From Rhodocollybia butyracea (Eukaryota; Basidiomycota; Agaricomycetes; Agaricales; Omphalotaceae), in contig JADNRY010000058.1 of NCBI GenBank assembly GCA_015501585.1, forward strand, positions 124,001 through 188,000: a stretch of DNA of 64,000 nucleotides. The letters are read 5' to 3'. The notes beneath the pieces are model-generated. The model saw nothing but the letters and a program-made list of their open reading frames with translations. It was not told where the DNA came from and searched no databases. The position numbers and the translations under genes are program-made. This document shows positions 46,301-57,139 of the stretch, in pieces; the first letter of the stretch is position 1; each line of letters opens with the position of its first letter.

Positions 46301-47036
46301 TCCTGTTGAGTTTGGGTTTCGTTAGTTATATGCGATTCTACATGTAGCCCAGACTATACATCACCTTTACTTCACGCGAAATTTCCAATAGGCTTGCAAG
46401 CTATCAAGTAGAACCATGAGCGATGTTATTTAGTAACAGATTGAGTCTACAGTTCACCATAATTCTGTCCGTGGCCTCTTTAACTTTCTGTAGCGCATCT
46501 GCTACTTTCCTTTCGTTTTCATTGCTGTTGACAAGCTGGGAAACTCGGCCAGTCAAACCGACGGCCTTGATGTCCTCCTGTATATCAGATATTACGCTGC
46601 GCGAATTCAATCCACCACTATTATGCTATCTGCCGGACTAGGACAAACCTGTCGAACTGCTGAATGCTTTTCATCACTTTGGACGGCAAAGTCGACCTCC
46701 CGTCCTTATAGGGAGACACCAAGCTCTCGAGCGTCTGAAGGGATCTCAAAAGATCGTCGAAGTCTTTGGAATTGCGAACATATTTCTACTGAAAGTTAGC
46801 GTACTTGTCTCCGAATAGCATACAGTAGTACGCACTTTGCACTGTTCGATTATGAATATAGTACCGGACGCGGCACTTCCAATGAAGGGAACAGTATCAG
46901 ATAGTTCCCTGAGTAGCCTGATCGAGATCTCTGCGGCTCTCAGCAAGTCATTGAGAACTGGGCGCGAAGGCGTCCCCGCCACAGATCTCGTGGGCACACG
47001 AAGCTTGGTCTTCAAAGACTTAATAGTTTTCTTCAT
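43359..47036 (-). CDS. NACHT-WD40 NLR-like protein, frameshifted
   Basis: About 1,100 residues in several exons. It starts MKKTIKSLKTKLRVPTRS with an N-terminal helical region (LLRAAEISIRLLRELSDTVPF) like those of Agaricomycete STAND proteins. Next comes the NACHT ATPase: Walker A NGAAGMGKTTIALSV, Walker B VALVIDALDEC and the sensor VFVSCRPAAY. A winged-helix/arm region follows, then WD40-like repeats ending SGRYVACHNDSGRTYVWSS. These proteins are thought to act in non-self recognition. A one-base frame change lies near 45955: RKKP continues in another frame as GLIFPTLACQLASWN, next to a run of six T on the plus strand. The stop before AFINQSS is removed by an intron (ACG|GTGTGT..AATATAG). 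It is either a recent pseudogene or carries a homopolymer sequencing error. Confidence 0.82.
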
Positions 47037-47185
47037 CTGAAGTGGTGGGGAAAGTAGAACATGAAGCTGTTCAGATTGTCCCACGCTTTACACTATAAAC
47101 GGTTTCAATGATTTCGATTCACGATCAGAGCCTGCTGGTATCTGGGTCTGCAGAGCCTTTAACAACTTTGTCCCGAACCATCAGG

Positions 47186-47356
47186 ATGACCACTGTACAA
47201 ATTCGTAGTCCACATATCCCTTATGAAACTGTAGAGTCCTTCTGGGTGACCGCCGGGCATGCCTTGGAGCGCATCTTCGACTCACCAGACACACCTGTGG
47301 ATGTGAAGACGTATTCTTCAGTCTATTCGAAATGTTTATCGAGGTTTCTCGCTTAA
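47186..47356 (+). CDS. Short frame, weakly cullin N-terminal-like
   Basis: A 56-codon frame reads ESFWVTAGHALERIFDSPDT then VDVKTYSSVYSKCLSRF. The spacing W..a..aL.rIf....v...tYs.vYs.c faintly resembles the first cullin repeat (trp, ile, then yskymslYtvayn). That is the only evidence. If real it is a fragment, because nothing cullin-like follows. It lies between the NLR promoter and the Nudix pseudogene. Confidence 0.25.
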   Translation: MTTVQIRSPHIPYETVESFWVTAGHALERIFDSPDTPVDVKTYSSVYSKCLSRFLA

Positions 47357-47399
47357 GCCGTCAACGTCGTAGAGGGGACTGTCACAGGCCTAGGTCAGT

Positions 47400-47863
47400 G
47401 TAGAAAACAATGACGTAGGGACATGGGCCCTTCCAGAGTACATCTTGAAGGGGTAGAATCTTTTGAGGATTGTGCTGCTCGAGAAGTGATAGAAGAAACA
47501 AACCTAAAGATCAAGAATGTCCGCTTTCTTACTGCAACGAACGATGTTATGGAGGCAGAAGGAAAACACTATGTGACAATATGGGTTGCACACGAAATAG
47601 TAGATCCTGAGGCTGAAGCAGAGGTGAGATATCCGTTAGCAGGTAGTATCAAGTCTTACTTATAACGATGACAGAGTTGTGAGCCTGAAAAATGCGAAAA
47701 ATGGGAATGGGTTGAGTGGGAGGAAGTCAAACAATGGGTGAAAGCGCACCATGCATCTGAGAAAGGGGTATATCCAAACGTTCGCGTTTTGTTCCTTCCA
47801 CTGTTAAATATTATCGCTCAGCGCTCAGCGCTCAGAGGCCGGAGTTCAAAGGGCCTGCTTTAA
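47400..47863 (+). pseudogene. Nudix hydrolase pseudogene
   Basis: The Nudix box is clear but damaged. GTWALP is read in one frame (near 47418) and HLEGVESFEDCAAREVIEETNLKI in the next, so a base was lost just after the Pro codon. The first Gly of the G-x5-E-x7-REUxEExGU box is gone and the final Gly is Asn. The N-terminal half of the domain is missing. After an intron, CEKWEWVEWEEVKQWVK and LFLPLLNI complete the C-terminal part, ending at TAA (47861-47863). Intact relatives hydrolyse nucleoside diphosphate derivatives. This copy is very probably inactive. Confidence 0.7.
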
Positions 47864-48410
47864 TTATGTGGCAAGAGGTGACAACGCGATGTGACTTACT
47901 TTTCTTCGCGAACCACTATGTCGGAAATATCAACTCAGCCATTCTGCCTCGTTTTATTGGGCAAATTATCAGGATTCCTTGCAAGATACTCACTGTACGA
48001 AAACTCTACGTGTGTTCTAACTAAGTCAAGGCCTAACATTCAGTTAGACAACGGATAACACAGTAACAGTAGATGGGAGCCAATGGGGGTGAAATCCTTG
48101 TTAAATTCACCGGGGTAACGATCTCAACCCATTTATGCTGGATATCGCTCTAATATCGGCGACAGGATTCCGGGATCACCAGCACATTCGTAGAAATAAT
48201 CGGGCACGTTGTCGACGCGACAACGGTGAAAAAGATGGGCGTAATAAACTTGAAATATGACTTGAGTGCGTCGATTTACTCGTCTGACGGAATTAGCCTC
48301 TGATGAATATCTTTTTTTAGATTTGCAAGTGGCGAATAAAGTGATTAAAAATATTCACGACCCGCGTTTCTTTTCCACCATTTTTTCGTGACGGCACTCT
48401 CTTCACTGTC
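47864..48410. other. Intergenic, no supported gene
   Basis: About 550 bases follow the Nudix pseudogene. No motif, repeat or RNA gene was recognised. Confidence 0.35.
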
Positions 48411-48815
48411 AATGTATAGGTAGTTCTGGAGGATACGGATGATTGCGTAGAGAATTTGAAGATGCTTCCCGTTGTGCTGATGAGCAATCTTGTTGATTGT
48501 GGTTTATCATTCTTTCGTGATCACCGCCTCCTGGCTGTAACAGCCTCCACACTCGTAACGCGTGAACTTTGCTACAACGCTTCTACGCAGCATACTGGTT
48601 TGTTTTTGGAGATAATATAAGTTATTCCTAATATGTTGGTGCGCTTTGGCCGGCCAATTTCGGAAGTCGCCAATTCGGGAAGGGCGCTTATGTAAATATT
48701 TCTCCTTGAGTCCTTCCAACTTGCATGCATTGTCACTTGTAAAACTTTGTAAGAGTGAGAGGTTAGCATGTAGCACCTCATCTAGCCCGATCCGACACCC
48801 AGGATTGGAGATAAT
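48411..48815 (-). pseudogene. Duplicated promoter and start of the 38.4-kb gene
   Basis: This aligns throughout to 38440-38805 in the same orientation. Shared blocks include ACTGCGTAGAGAA/ATTGCGTAGAGAA, GCAATCTTGTTGATTGTG, TTTCGTGATCAC/ATTCGTGATCAC, CCTCCACACTCG, TTGGTTTGTTTT, GTCGCCAATTCGGG and GGCGCTTAT. The codon corresponding to the start ATG reads ACG on the minus strand (CGT on plus). Only the leader and the first few codons were copied. Confidence 0.8.
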
Positions 48816-48953
48816 CGAAATCAGCGGTATCAGGGCAGTGCTGACGCTTGAGCGCATGGCGGATATGCGGAAGCCTGGAAGGCGGTTACCAAATGAGAAT
48901 GGGGATGTTTGTATAAGAGTTTTCGCTTGCAAAGGCTAACTTTTCAGAAAAAC

Positions 48954-50467
48954 ATGCAATCCCCTCCACCTTACAGCGCTTCGTTTGTTTCGAAGCCAAG
49001 GCGCGTAGAAAATGAACAGCCCACTGGCCAAACGTCTGGAACTCGACTTGCTCACGATGCCGATCTCTTAATTCGGACATATATCTCCACTCCGACCTCA
49101 GCTTTTGACCGTGAACGTTCTCTTCCTTTACCAATATGCATTCCTCAGGCTGGCGTCAACCCAAGAGAAGCGTCTGGATTCTGTCGTGGATACAATGATG
49201 CTCTTGGGAACGTAGGGATCTCCCAGGACGTATTCCTAAACTTCATTGATGGTTTGAACATGGCAATCACTGCCAGTCCGCCTCTTCGTGTCGTTGATTT
49301 AGTCGGAAAGATTGTGGGTTTGGTGTGAGTACATTACTCCATGTTTTACGGGTAAACTAACAAAACATAGTCCATATCACTGGGCAGTGATTGCAGGAAT
49401 CGTTTTAAACGTTTCCGCTGGAATAGGTATCCGCGTCCTTTCCAAGACCCTCACCGACCGATATCTCCACGCTGCCAACCTGAACCTGTTTAAACCTCGT
49501 GGTCTCTCCGTTCGTCTCTGCACCACACCCGCCATGTTCGCTCTCTTGGGTTCAGAGTCCAAAGCCAAACCTCATTCCAAAATCGACAGATTTGGGCGTG
49601 GAGTCGGCTCCGTTCTTCTCGATTTACCCATCCCGATTATTCAGCCCTTTGCGAGCAGCATTATCCATGGCATCGCTAATAAGCCTATTCCTATTTCTCC
49701 CACCGGAAGGCCTGGCGATCCGATAAACAGCCCTACCCTGGCCAGGAGACTGGCCATGACTCAGGGTGTCGCGCTACCTTTGAACGTTCAAAATCTTCCT
49801 CCGCCATTGAAACCAAAAGGTGTCTATGACAAGATGGCGGCGGGCGGTATAAGACTCAATAATGCACTGGAGAGGTCATCGGAGAAGAGACTGGAGCAAA
49901 GACGGAGGGCATTGCGGAATATCAAAGAATCGGGCCTCGCACCTCCGCCTAACTATAGGCCATTGCTGCACAGTAGATCACTTGGTTCATTGTCGTCATC
50001 GAGGCCCCTGCTCAACCGAGATCATTCTTCCTCCGGTTCCTTGTCGGTAAGATCGACAGCTTCGCAGGCGTTCAGTGCTTTTCAGGAACGCCGACTGCAG
50101 AAGGAAATTATCAAGGAACAGGCGGAGCAGGAACGAAACCGTATGATGCCACTGGGTCAGAGACAGAAGATGACGAGCATGGAGAGGAAGATTGCAGATG
50201 CAGATCTGGTAGAATCATGGGGAACGGACAAAATCTTATGGATTGTTATCATGCCTTCGGAGAAAGGTATGTAAATTGTTTGCACAATTCCTGGCTAGCC
50301 TAACGTGTTGCCTTGCGCTAGATGATGAACTTACTGACGTCGGTATCGTAGCGGGTCCTACTGATGAAGAATGGACTGATTCTCGCCGAGAATATGAGGA
50401 GGATGGGATGGAACTGGACGGCATAATGATGCAAGAGCTGAGAGGTCCCAAATCGAATAAACGTTGA
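48954..50467 (+). CDS. Conserved fungal protein of unknown function
   Basis: About 470 residues in three exons: 48954 to near 49326, 49371 to 50266, and a last exon from near 50322. The N-terminal domain has GYNDALGNVGISQDVFLNFIDGLNMAI, a motif I associate with a widespread but uncharacterised fungal family. It is followed by a hydrophobic stretch rich in Ala, Ile and Val, PYHWAVIAGIVLNVSAGIGIRV with no charges for 15 residues. The middle is Pro/Ser-rich and basic. An Arg/Gln/Glu-rich coiled-coil-like segment (QERRLQKEIIKEQAEQERNR) precedes the acidic C-terminus. No enzyme motif is visible. The gene begins just right of the duplicated promoter scrap, so that scrap may lie within its own promoter. 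Confidence 0.75.
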
Positions 50468-50677
50468 ATATGTAGACCTTATTGTCGCATCTCAATCTCT
50501 AATGTATCCTTATTATCAATATAATGTTAATGTTAAACCTCGAGCAAAGTTCCACAAGAGCTGTAGAGCTGAAGATGATTCGCATGCATGTCGTTGATCA
50601 GGAGGCGCCCATAATCACACGTGGACTTATTGTTTCAGTCACATTTGTGACTGTTCGCGTTCAACTTGTCTTCAGCC

Positions 50678-52448
50678 ATGCCACCCATTGATATTTCCGA
50701 TTCTGATAGTGACACAGAACAAACTACTCTTTCGCAAGCAACTGCGCCACCATCTTCTCAAACTTCTATCCTTGTACTTTCCGACGACGACGAATTTGAA
50801 GAGATACCTACAACTTCCTCGCCCAATCGCCGAACCGCTGAACGGTCTGATGACGACGACGACGACGACATTGATATCTCCTCGCCCAAGAAGATTGTTT
50901 CCAAAGGAAAGGGAAAAGCGAGAGCCGAGCCGTTTGAAGTAGACTTGGCCTGGGACTCGGGCTCGGATCTTCCTGACGCCAATAACATAGCAGTATGGGC
51001 TTCTCGCAATTCGAATTCTTCGTCATCCTACCCTACTAAACGCCGCTACAGCCAAGCGACTACCTTCGCCGAGCGTGCTGACTCTGATGAGACTCCCTCT
51101 CCGCCGAAGAAAACGCGTGTAGACGTTTCAGGCGCTGCTAGGCCAACTAAAGGAAGGGCACGTAAAACTGACGAACAAAAGGCGCGGGAAAAAGTACGCG
51201 TTTGTTTTTTTGCTTGTACTTATGTAGCGTGCTCTAGGACTAACTTTACTCATAGGAGGATAAAGATCGTCAGAAGGAATTGAAGAAAGCCGAGAAAGAA
51301 AAGCTCAAAGCTGACAAACAGAAAGCCAAAGAGGACAAAGCGGATCACAAGAAAGCCAATCAAATCGTCACCAAAAAGACAGACACTCTGAAAGATATGA
51401 CTCTGGTCCTTTCCGATAGTTTTAGGTCGACTTCTCTCCATAGTCTTCTTCAGCCTAAGATTCGCGAGCATCATGCCGAATCTGAGTTCGAGAGAGACCC
51501 CCTTGCCAACTACGCCACCGTCCGTTGGAAACGGTGTGTATGGCGCAAATATAACACATTCGAGCGTGCGTTCGAGCCCGTGAAACCCCCCTATCAGGTC
51601 GAGGAGAAAGTAGCTGTTCTCCTACTCTCAATCACCCAGCTTAGGACCCTCGTTCAAAACAATGGCCTCCACGATCTTATCCGTAGGTTCCGGGGAACTC
51701 GTGAGCTTGGTCCCAAGGCTCAAATCTTCGTCATGGTTATTGGGTTGGAAAAACTGCGCAAAAGCAAGGTCGGTGAATGGACGAGGCTCGACGGGCCTTG
51801 ACTAAACTAGAGTTTGATGAAAACACTTTTCCGGCCTACGTTGAAAGCGACGAGCAAGCTGTAGACCGTTTGTTTAATTATTCTGCCGATCTTGGTGAGG
51901 AGATTTTCCACGCGCTTCTAAAGACTATTTCTCATTCTTCTTCCACAGGGCTAAAAGAACAAAAGTAGGTCGACTCATACTGAGCTATTTACCACAGCTG
52001 ACGGGTGTCATTTAGATTGGTGGAGCGCTCTTACCTTCCTTTTTGTCCCGATACGAGGCACGTAAAGAAAGGAAAAGATCTGAAGACCATTTGGGCACAT
52101 ATGATCGATGAAGTACATCGAGTCACTTCAAGCGCCGCCGAGGGCATTGTAGCAGAACATCCTACCACGAGAAAGCTGTTGAAGAATTACGAGAGACTTG
52201 AAGATAACCCACAAGCTGCGCAGCGTCTTCTCGCTGAATGCAAGGTCAGCATGCTAAAAGTTTCTGTCGTTGCTCGTGTTTATGTTTTTTTTTCTCTTTT
52301 TTTTTTCATGAAGGTTGATTATCGCCGGGACGGTCAGAAGACAGCCTCTGGACGCGGTCATGACAAACTTGGTCAAGCTCTGTCGAAGAGAGTACATACC
52401 GTTTTAACGGGTACTGATCATCTAGAGTTGGTGGTCAAAGACAAATGA
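50678..52448 (+). CDS. Eme1/Mms4-like structure-specific endonuclease subunit
   Basis: About 490 residues in five or more exons. An acidic Ser/Asp-rich N-terminus (SDSDSDTEQ, SDDDDDDDIDIS) with a small-hydrophobic motif (ILVLSDDDEFEEI) could be a SUMO-interacting region. A long Lys/Glu coiled coil follows. The ERCC4-type nuclease-like domain reads MTLVLSDSFRS to FVMVIGLEKLRKSK. The C-terminal half has LFNYSADLG, LVERSYLPFCPDTRH and VHRVTSSAAEGIVAEHPT, then ALSKRVHTVLTG, all typical of Eme1. Eme1 pairs with Mus81 to cut branched DNA. Near 51775 the frame must change from LEKLRKSKVGEW to MDEARRALTKLE with no room for an intron, so one base appears missing. All other junctions are normal. Confidence 0.75.
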
Positions 52449-52572
52449 ATCACTATTATATTTTCGAAGGTATAATTATAAAGTAAGTAGAATATTTTTG
52501 ATGTATTTTGAGCGTATCTTGTAGAATTTTGTTTTTCTTTGTGGCTCTTTGATGACGACCTTCCCAGCGACA

Positions 52573-53080
52573 TGGGCTTGCCTGTAAGTAACTGTTTTGG
52601 TATGCTTCAAGTGCTTGCTCACAGGGGAGATCATTTATCGATTACTGGTCGTGGCCCACAACACTAGTTGTTTTACTGTTTTACCATGTGAGGATGATTT
52701 TTACTTGTTAACTCCATCACACGCTCGCTTTAATCCACTTGGTTCTGATATTCTCCTCGCAACCCCTGTTACCTCTCATCACCATGCATTACAAGCAACA
52801 TTTAGACCGTGTCAGCCGGCTCAAAGTCTGTTTTGGTAAACCGGCAGACCCACTGACTGATCTCTCGCAAGGGATTGAAAGCATACACACATATGACGGA
52901 CTTGAAGTCAACGAAACCGTCTCAAGAGAAGATGATCGACTACTTCATGACACTGATATAGTTTCGATTTTGCAAAACGAGCGCATTGACACTCGCAGTC
53001 AGGGGGAGTATGGAGGAGGAAGGAGACTAGTAAGGCTGGAACGGTCTGAGACCGAGTCTGGTTCCGGTTTTGGGTCATAA
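52573..53080 (+). CDS. Short hypothetical protein
   Basis: The best part is an open frame of about 100 codons starting MHYKQHLDRVSRLKVCFG (ATG near 52784). It contains ESIHTYDGLEVNETVSREDD and ends in a Gly/Arg/Ser-rich tail. An upstream ATG with a good donor at CCT|GTAAGTAAC may form a first exon (52573), but the join is uncertain. No family is recognised. Confidence 0.35.
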
Positions 53081-53311
53081 AGAGAAGGATTATTACACTC
53101 AATCCTCGGAAACCAGTCTTCATTGTTATATGTGCGGGTGTGGTCCAAGAGTATATGTCGCAGTAGTGGGGGAGTGCGAGTAATAACGATGTGTTCTTTC
53201 CCGTTCGAAGGAAAAGTGACATAGTGACCATTCCTTATTATGGGTGGCCAGCGACAAGCACAGTAATGCGATTGAACAGCGAGATGGAAACGGTGGCCAC
53301 ATTATCCGAGC

Positions 53312-53930
53312 CTAGGTATAGGAGCCCCAACCGAGATATCTCTTTGTCACTATAAGCTTGCTGGAATAGCTAGATTTTGGTACAAATAAAACGATGTACT
53401 GTAGGCTGGTATGGTAATGACGACTCACATGAGAACAATGTTTGAAGTGTACATATTGCTTTGTGTATTTTTGATAAAGCGGAATATCACTCCAAGAAAC
53501 TCCGTCAATCAGCTTTTGGCCAAGCAGCTTTTTCCATATCCGGAAGTAACGCGAGCCCTCTTGCTTGTGCTGAGAATCAAGATATTCCTGAAACTCCCGC
53601 CTGCATTTGAGGACTCTGGTTGCTAAAGAGTTAGGAGATTTACAGATACAACGATAAAAGGAACTTGCTCTTCAATGGCTTGTTCCAGGTCTTGCAAAGT
53701 GGAATTGTGCCTTCTTGAAGATGCGAGCCGCCCAATGAGAAGATCACCCCAAGCATTCGAGATAAATACCCCATAGATACCACGATCAAGCGCCGGCCAG
53801 GGAGTTGAAGGGTCTAGCAGTTCTTCCTCTAGTAGTCGTTCGAGCATGGAGAAATAGGAATAGGAATGCCTAATAGGGGTGCCGGCTTGAAGCGGCAGGA
53901 GAGTCAAGAATCTCGTGATAGCGAGTGCAT
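53312..53930 (-). CDS. Hypothetical gene fragment, two open exons
   Basis: One exon reads SMLERLLEEELLDPSTPWPALD and on to LQDLEQAIEEQVPFIVVS. A GTAAATC..TTTAG intron of about 21 bases or a nearby junction leads to an open stretch of about 100 codons without a stop, TRVLKCRREFQEYLDSQHKQ and on to WKKLLGQKLIDGVSWSDIPL. A good donor (CAT|GTGAGT) follows. Composition looks coding. The intron would be unusually short, no start is visible and no domain is recognised. It may be a truncated gene. Confidence 0.35.
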
Positions 53931-54148
53931 CAAACAGTCAATTGTGCTTGCTGCTTTGTACATCCGAGCGTGCGTTCGAGGCCGACCCCTGTCACACCGT
54001 AATAAAGGAACTGTATCAAATAGCCAAAATCATGTGCAGACGCGACAGAAATTTTAAATTAATAATATTCTAGTAGTCACGTTGACGCGTTGGCGTCAAA
54101 GTAGCCGGGTACAGTGAATTCCGGCATGACATGAAGAACATTTGAACC

Positions 54149-56561
54149 ATGAAGGTAGTCATTGTTGGAGCTGGACCCGCTGGAATTGTTACCGCCAAAT
54201 CGTTGCTCGAGAATGCCGATGCTAACTTTCCTTTTGACCCTGTCATCCTGGAACAAGTTTGTATCTTCACAGGAAACTGATTTTCTAGCTACTCATGAAT
54301 TTCATAGGAAGATGACATCGGGGGAACGTTCAGATACAGGTCTTACGAAGTCTGTGGTCTTTTATCTTTCCATACTTACCGATTAATGAAAGCACGTAGA
54401 ATGCAAACCTGGTTTCGTCCAAGCAGCTCACAAGTTTCTCCGATTTTCGACTCCCCTTTTCTCATCCTGATCATCTAACTCTTGAAGTATTCGCCTCCAC
54501 GCTCACGTCTTGACAAGGACTGACCTCGCTCCTTTGTTAGGAATATGTTGAATATCTACGAGATTACTGCAATCATTTCAAGCTCCAAGAAAGAATCCGG
54601 CTTAACTCCAAGGTTATCAATGTAGCGCGACATGCGAAAGGTGGTCATGTAGTCTCATATGTCACCAGAGCCTCTAGAGAATCGGAATGGAGTTCTAGTG
54701 AGTTCATGCTTCACAAGGTTATCTACAGTTGCTCATCAACATGCAGAGGTTAACATTATACATGCTCCCTACATTGCCCTTTGTACCGGACTACATGTCA
54801 TTCCATCCATGCCCGCCATTCCTGGTATCGAGCACGTTATCTCAGCTAGCAAGGGTAGTGAATCTCCCGTCGTCTTTCACTCTCATGAATACAAGAAGCG
54901 ATCCCAACTTCATGGAAAACGTGTAATGGTCTTGGGCACTGGCGAAACAGGTATGGACTTGGCCTATGAAGCCGCCCGCGGCGGAGCCAAGGAAGTCGTT
55001 CTGTGTTCGCGTGCCGGGTAAGTATATATATACTTTGCGCTGCGGATGACTAACTCATACTGTGCATCTCGAGAGTAGATTCCTCTCGTTCCCAAAGGCT
55101 CTCAACGATTTTGAGTTCCTTGGCTTTTCCTTCGATTCAAAGCAACCTGGAGTACCGATAGATTCGCTCATTACCAACCTCGCAGAAACTGCCTACGTTG
55201 TGAGTTTACGTCTCAGTTTTCCTCATAAATCAAGCAACTCTGAAAATATTAGCATCCGTGGGTAGCATCATCTCATATCCGTTGGTTGTGAGTGCGCTTT
55301 ACGATTCCCCTTTGTTTGCTCCACTAACCTCCTACTAGTGTATCAGACTTCGTCATCAAGCGGCTGCTATGGGTCTTAACTGGTAAGTTAAGTACTCAGT
55401 ATCCACAAAACATCCTATAAATGACTTGGGCCAGGTACCCAAGCTGGTTGCAATCAATGGGTATGATTTTGCGGCCTCAGTCCGAATGAATTTTTGATGT
55501 GCTCGTCAGGTAGGCGAACTTGAACCTGAGAGACTTGGGCGGGCGTACGTATTCTTGAATAAAGTAAGCGGCCTATTCCCGCACGCCATAGTTTCTCTGA
55601 ATTTTCGTGCCAGTCACACAAAGCAATGCCTTACATCAATCGCCCATATCGTAACCGCCCCAAGTATCTCGACTATATATCGCGGTACATTGATCCCCCC
55701 GAAGATTCGCCACCTCAAACCAACTTTACCGTCGATCTTGCCCCTTTCCCAACGCATTTCCTCCCGAATGGACAAGCAGTATTCACAGCCAGTAAGCGAA
55801 AAGACTATATCCGGATGAAAGACCGCGACGTGCGTCCAGAGCTGGTTATCTTCGCTACAGGCTACAAGCAAGAATTTGGCTTTTTGGATAAGGACGGCGG
55901 ATACCCGACACCAGGCGAAGCTAATATTAGGAACATTGTTCGGGAAGGGGACGAAGGCGTTGCATTCATTGGGTTTGTTCGACCGGGAGTAGGTGCAATC
56001 CCCCCTATAGCTGAAATGCAATCGTTCTTCTGGATATCCCTCTTGAAAGGGCGAGTCCGTCAGCCGATTCCTCCTCCTCATTACCACCTTCTCGTAAAGG
56101 ATACCGCGCGGATAAAATATGGAGTTGACCATTCTACGTACATGAGTACTTTGGCAAAAGACATTGGCGTGGCACCGGGACTTTGGGAGCTGTGGAGGGA
56201 GTATGGGACACATGTGCTTTTGTGCTACTGGTTAGTACGGAGACTTATTGATATCCATGGCGTCCTCAACTTCCGTTTATAGCTTTGGGGCAGCGTTCAC
56301 AACGTTCTACCGTCTCGTGGGGCCGTATAAATCTGATAGTGCCCCAGCAATCATCAAGACTGAGCTCTGGGATACCATCACCCGGAGAGGTGCGATCGGG
56401 GTAAGAGGTTTTCATGCTTCCACTCAACCAACCTCGCCAATTCATTTTTATCCCAGAACTTTATCATGGGTGTCATCCCGATGGCGTTCTACTTATCACT
56501 CAATGCTATTGCTTTTGGTTTGGGTATTATATGGACTGTGGCCGGTGGTAGAGTAGAGTAA
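54149..56561 (+). CDS. Flavin-containing monooxygenase (FMO-like)
   Basis: About 560 residues in about ten exons. The N-terminus MKVVIVGAGPAGIVTAKSLL is the FAD-binding GxGxxG fold. Later come EDDIGGTFRYRSYE, the NADPH-binding VMVLGTGETGMDLAYEAARGG and the ATGY motif in LVIFATGYKQEFGF. FIGFVRPGVGAIPPIAEMQ and a C-terminal hydrophobic anchor, FIMGVIPMAFYLSLNAIAFG, complete it, so the protein is probably bound to the ER membrane. FMOs oxygenate N- or S-containing nucleophiles using NADPH and O2; the substrate is unknown. Splices (for example TCTA|GTGAGT..GCAG and TAA|GTAAGC..CCAG) are consistent and no frame is broken. No partner genes suggest a pathway. Confidence 0.9.
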
Positions 56562-57139
56562 GATCTTTAGGATTGAACTGTTCAGTCTTTTCATGATCAA
56601 CTGCTTGTCCGGCCATGCAACTATTGAAGTACTGAAATATGGTCTAACAGTAACCGTACGGTGCAAACTGACCTGATCTGCTTAATGCAATAATGCTTTT
56701 GCATCATTGGCAAGTAAATTGTCCAGCGCCAATGGCCGCTTTGTTGGTTCATTACATTGTGGATGATCACAGTGATAAAACAGACGGTAAGGACGTCGGC
56801 ACCACTGATACCACACCACAGTGAACTACTTATGTCGCCTGTTGAAATTGAATCTGCCTTTCGGAACGGACGGAGGTTTTTTTTTTGATTGATCTTATTT
56901 AACAAGATCAGTAAATGGTAAAACTATTCTACGACTTCCGTATTCAGCTGTAAACCGCCCAAACCCCCTCAAATTTTCTGCAAAAATAATAACTGGATCC
57001 AAAATTAGTCCGGATCGGGCATCTCTGGTGTTGATCACTATCACTTTATATGTATCAATCCAGAACCCCTTAAATATTCTTTCTTCAACTATGTCGTGTC
57101 GTCCTCAATACCCGTTATCACCCACATTGGTCTTGCGCT
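56562..57139. other. Intergenic, promoter of the membrane protein
   Basis: Contains a T-run near 56878 and the promoter of the following gene. No gene was seen. Confidence 0.4.
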
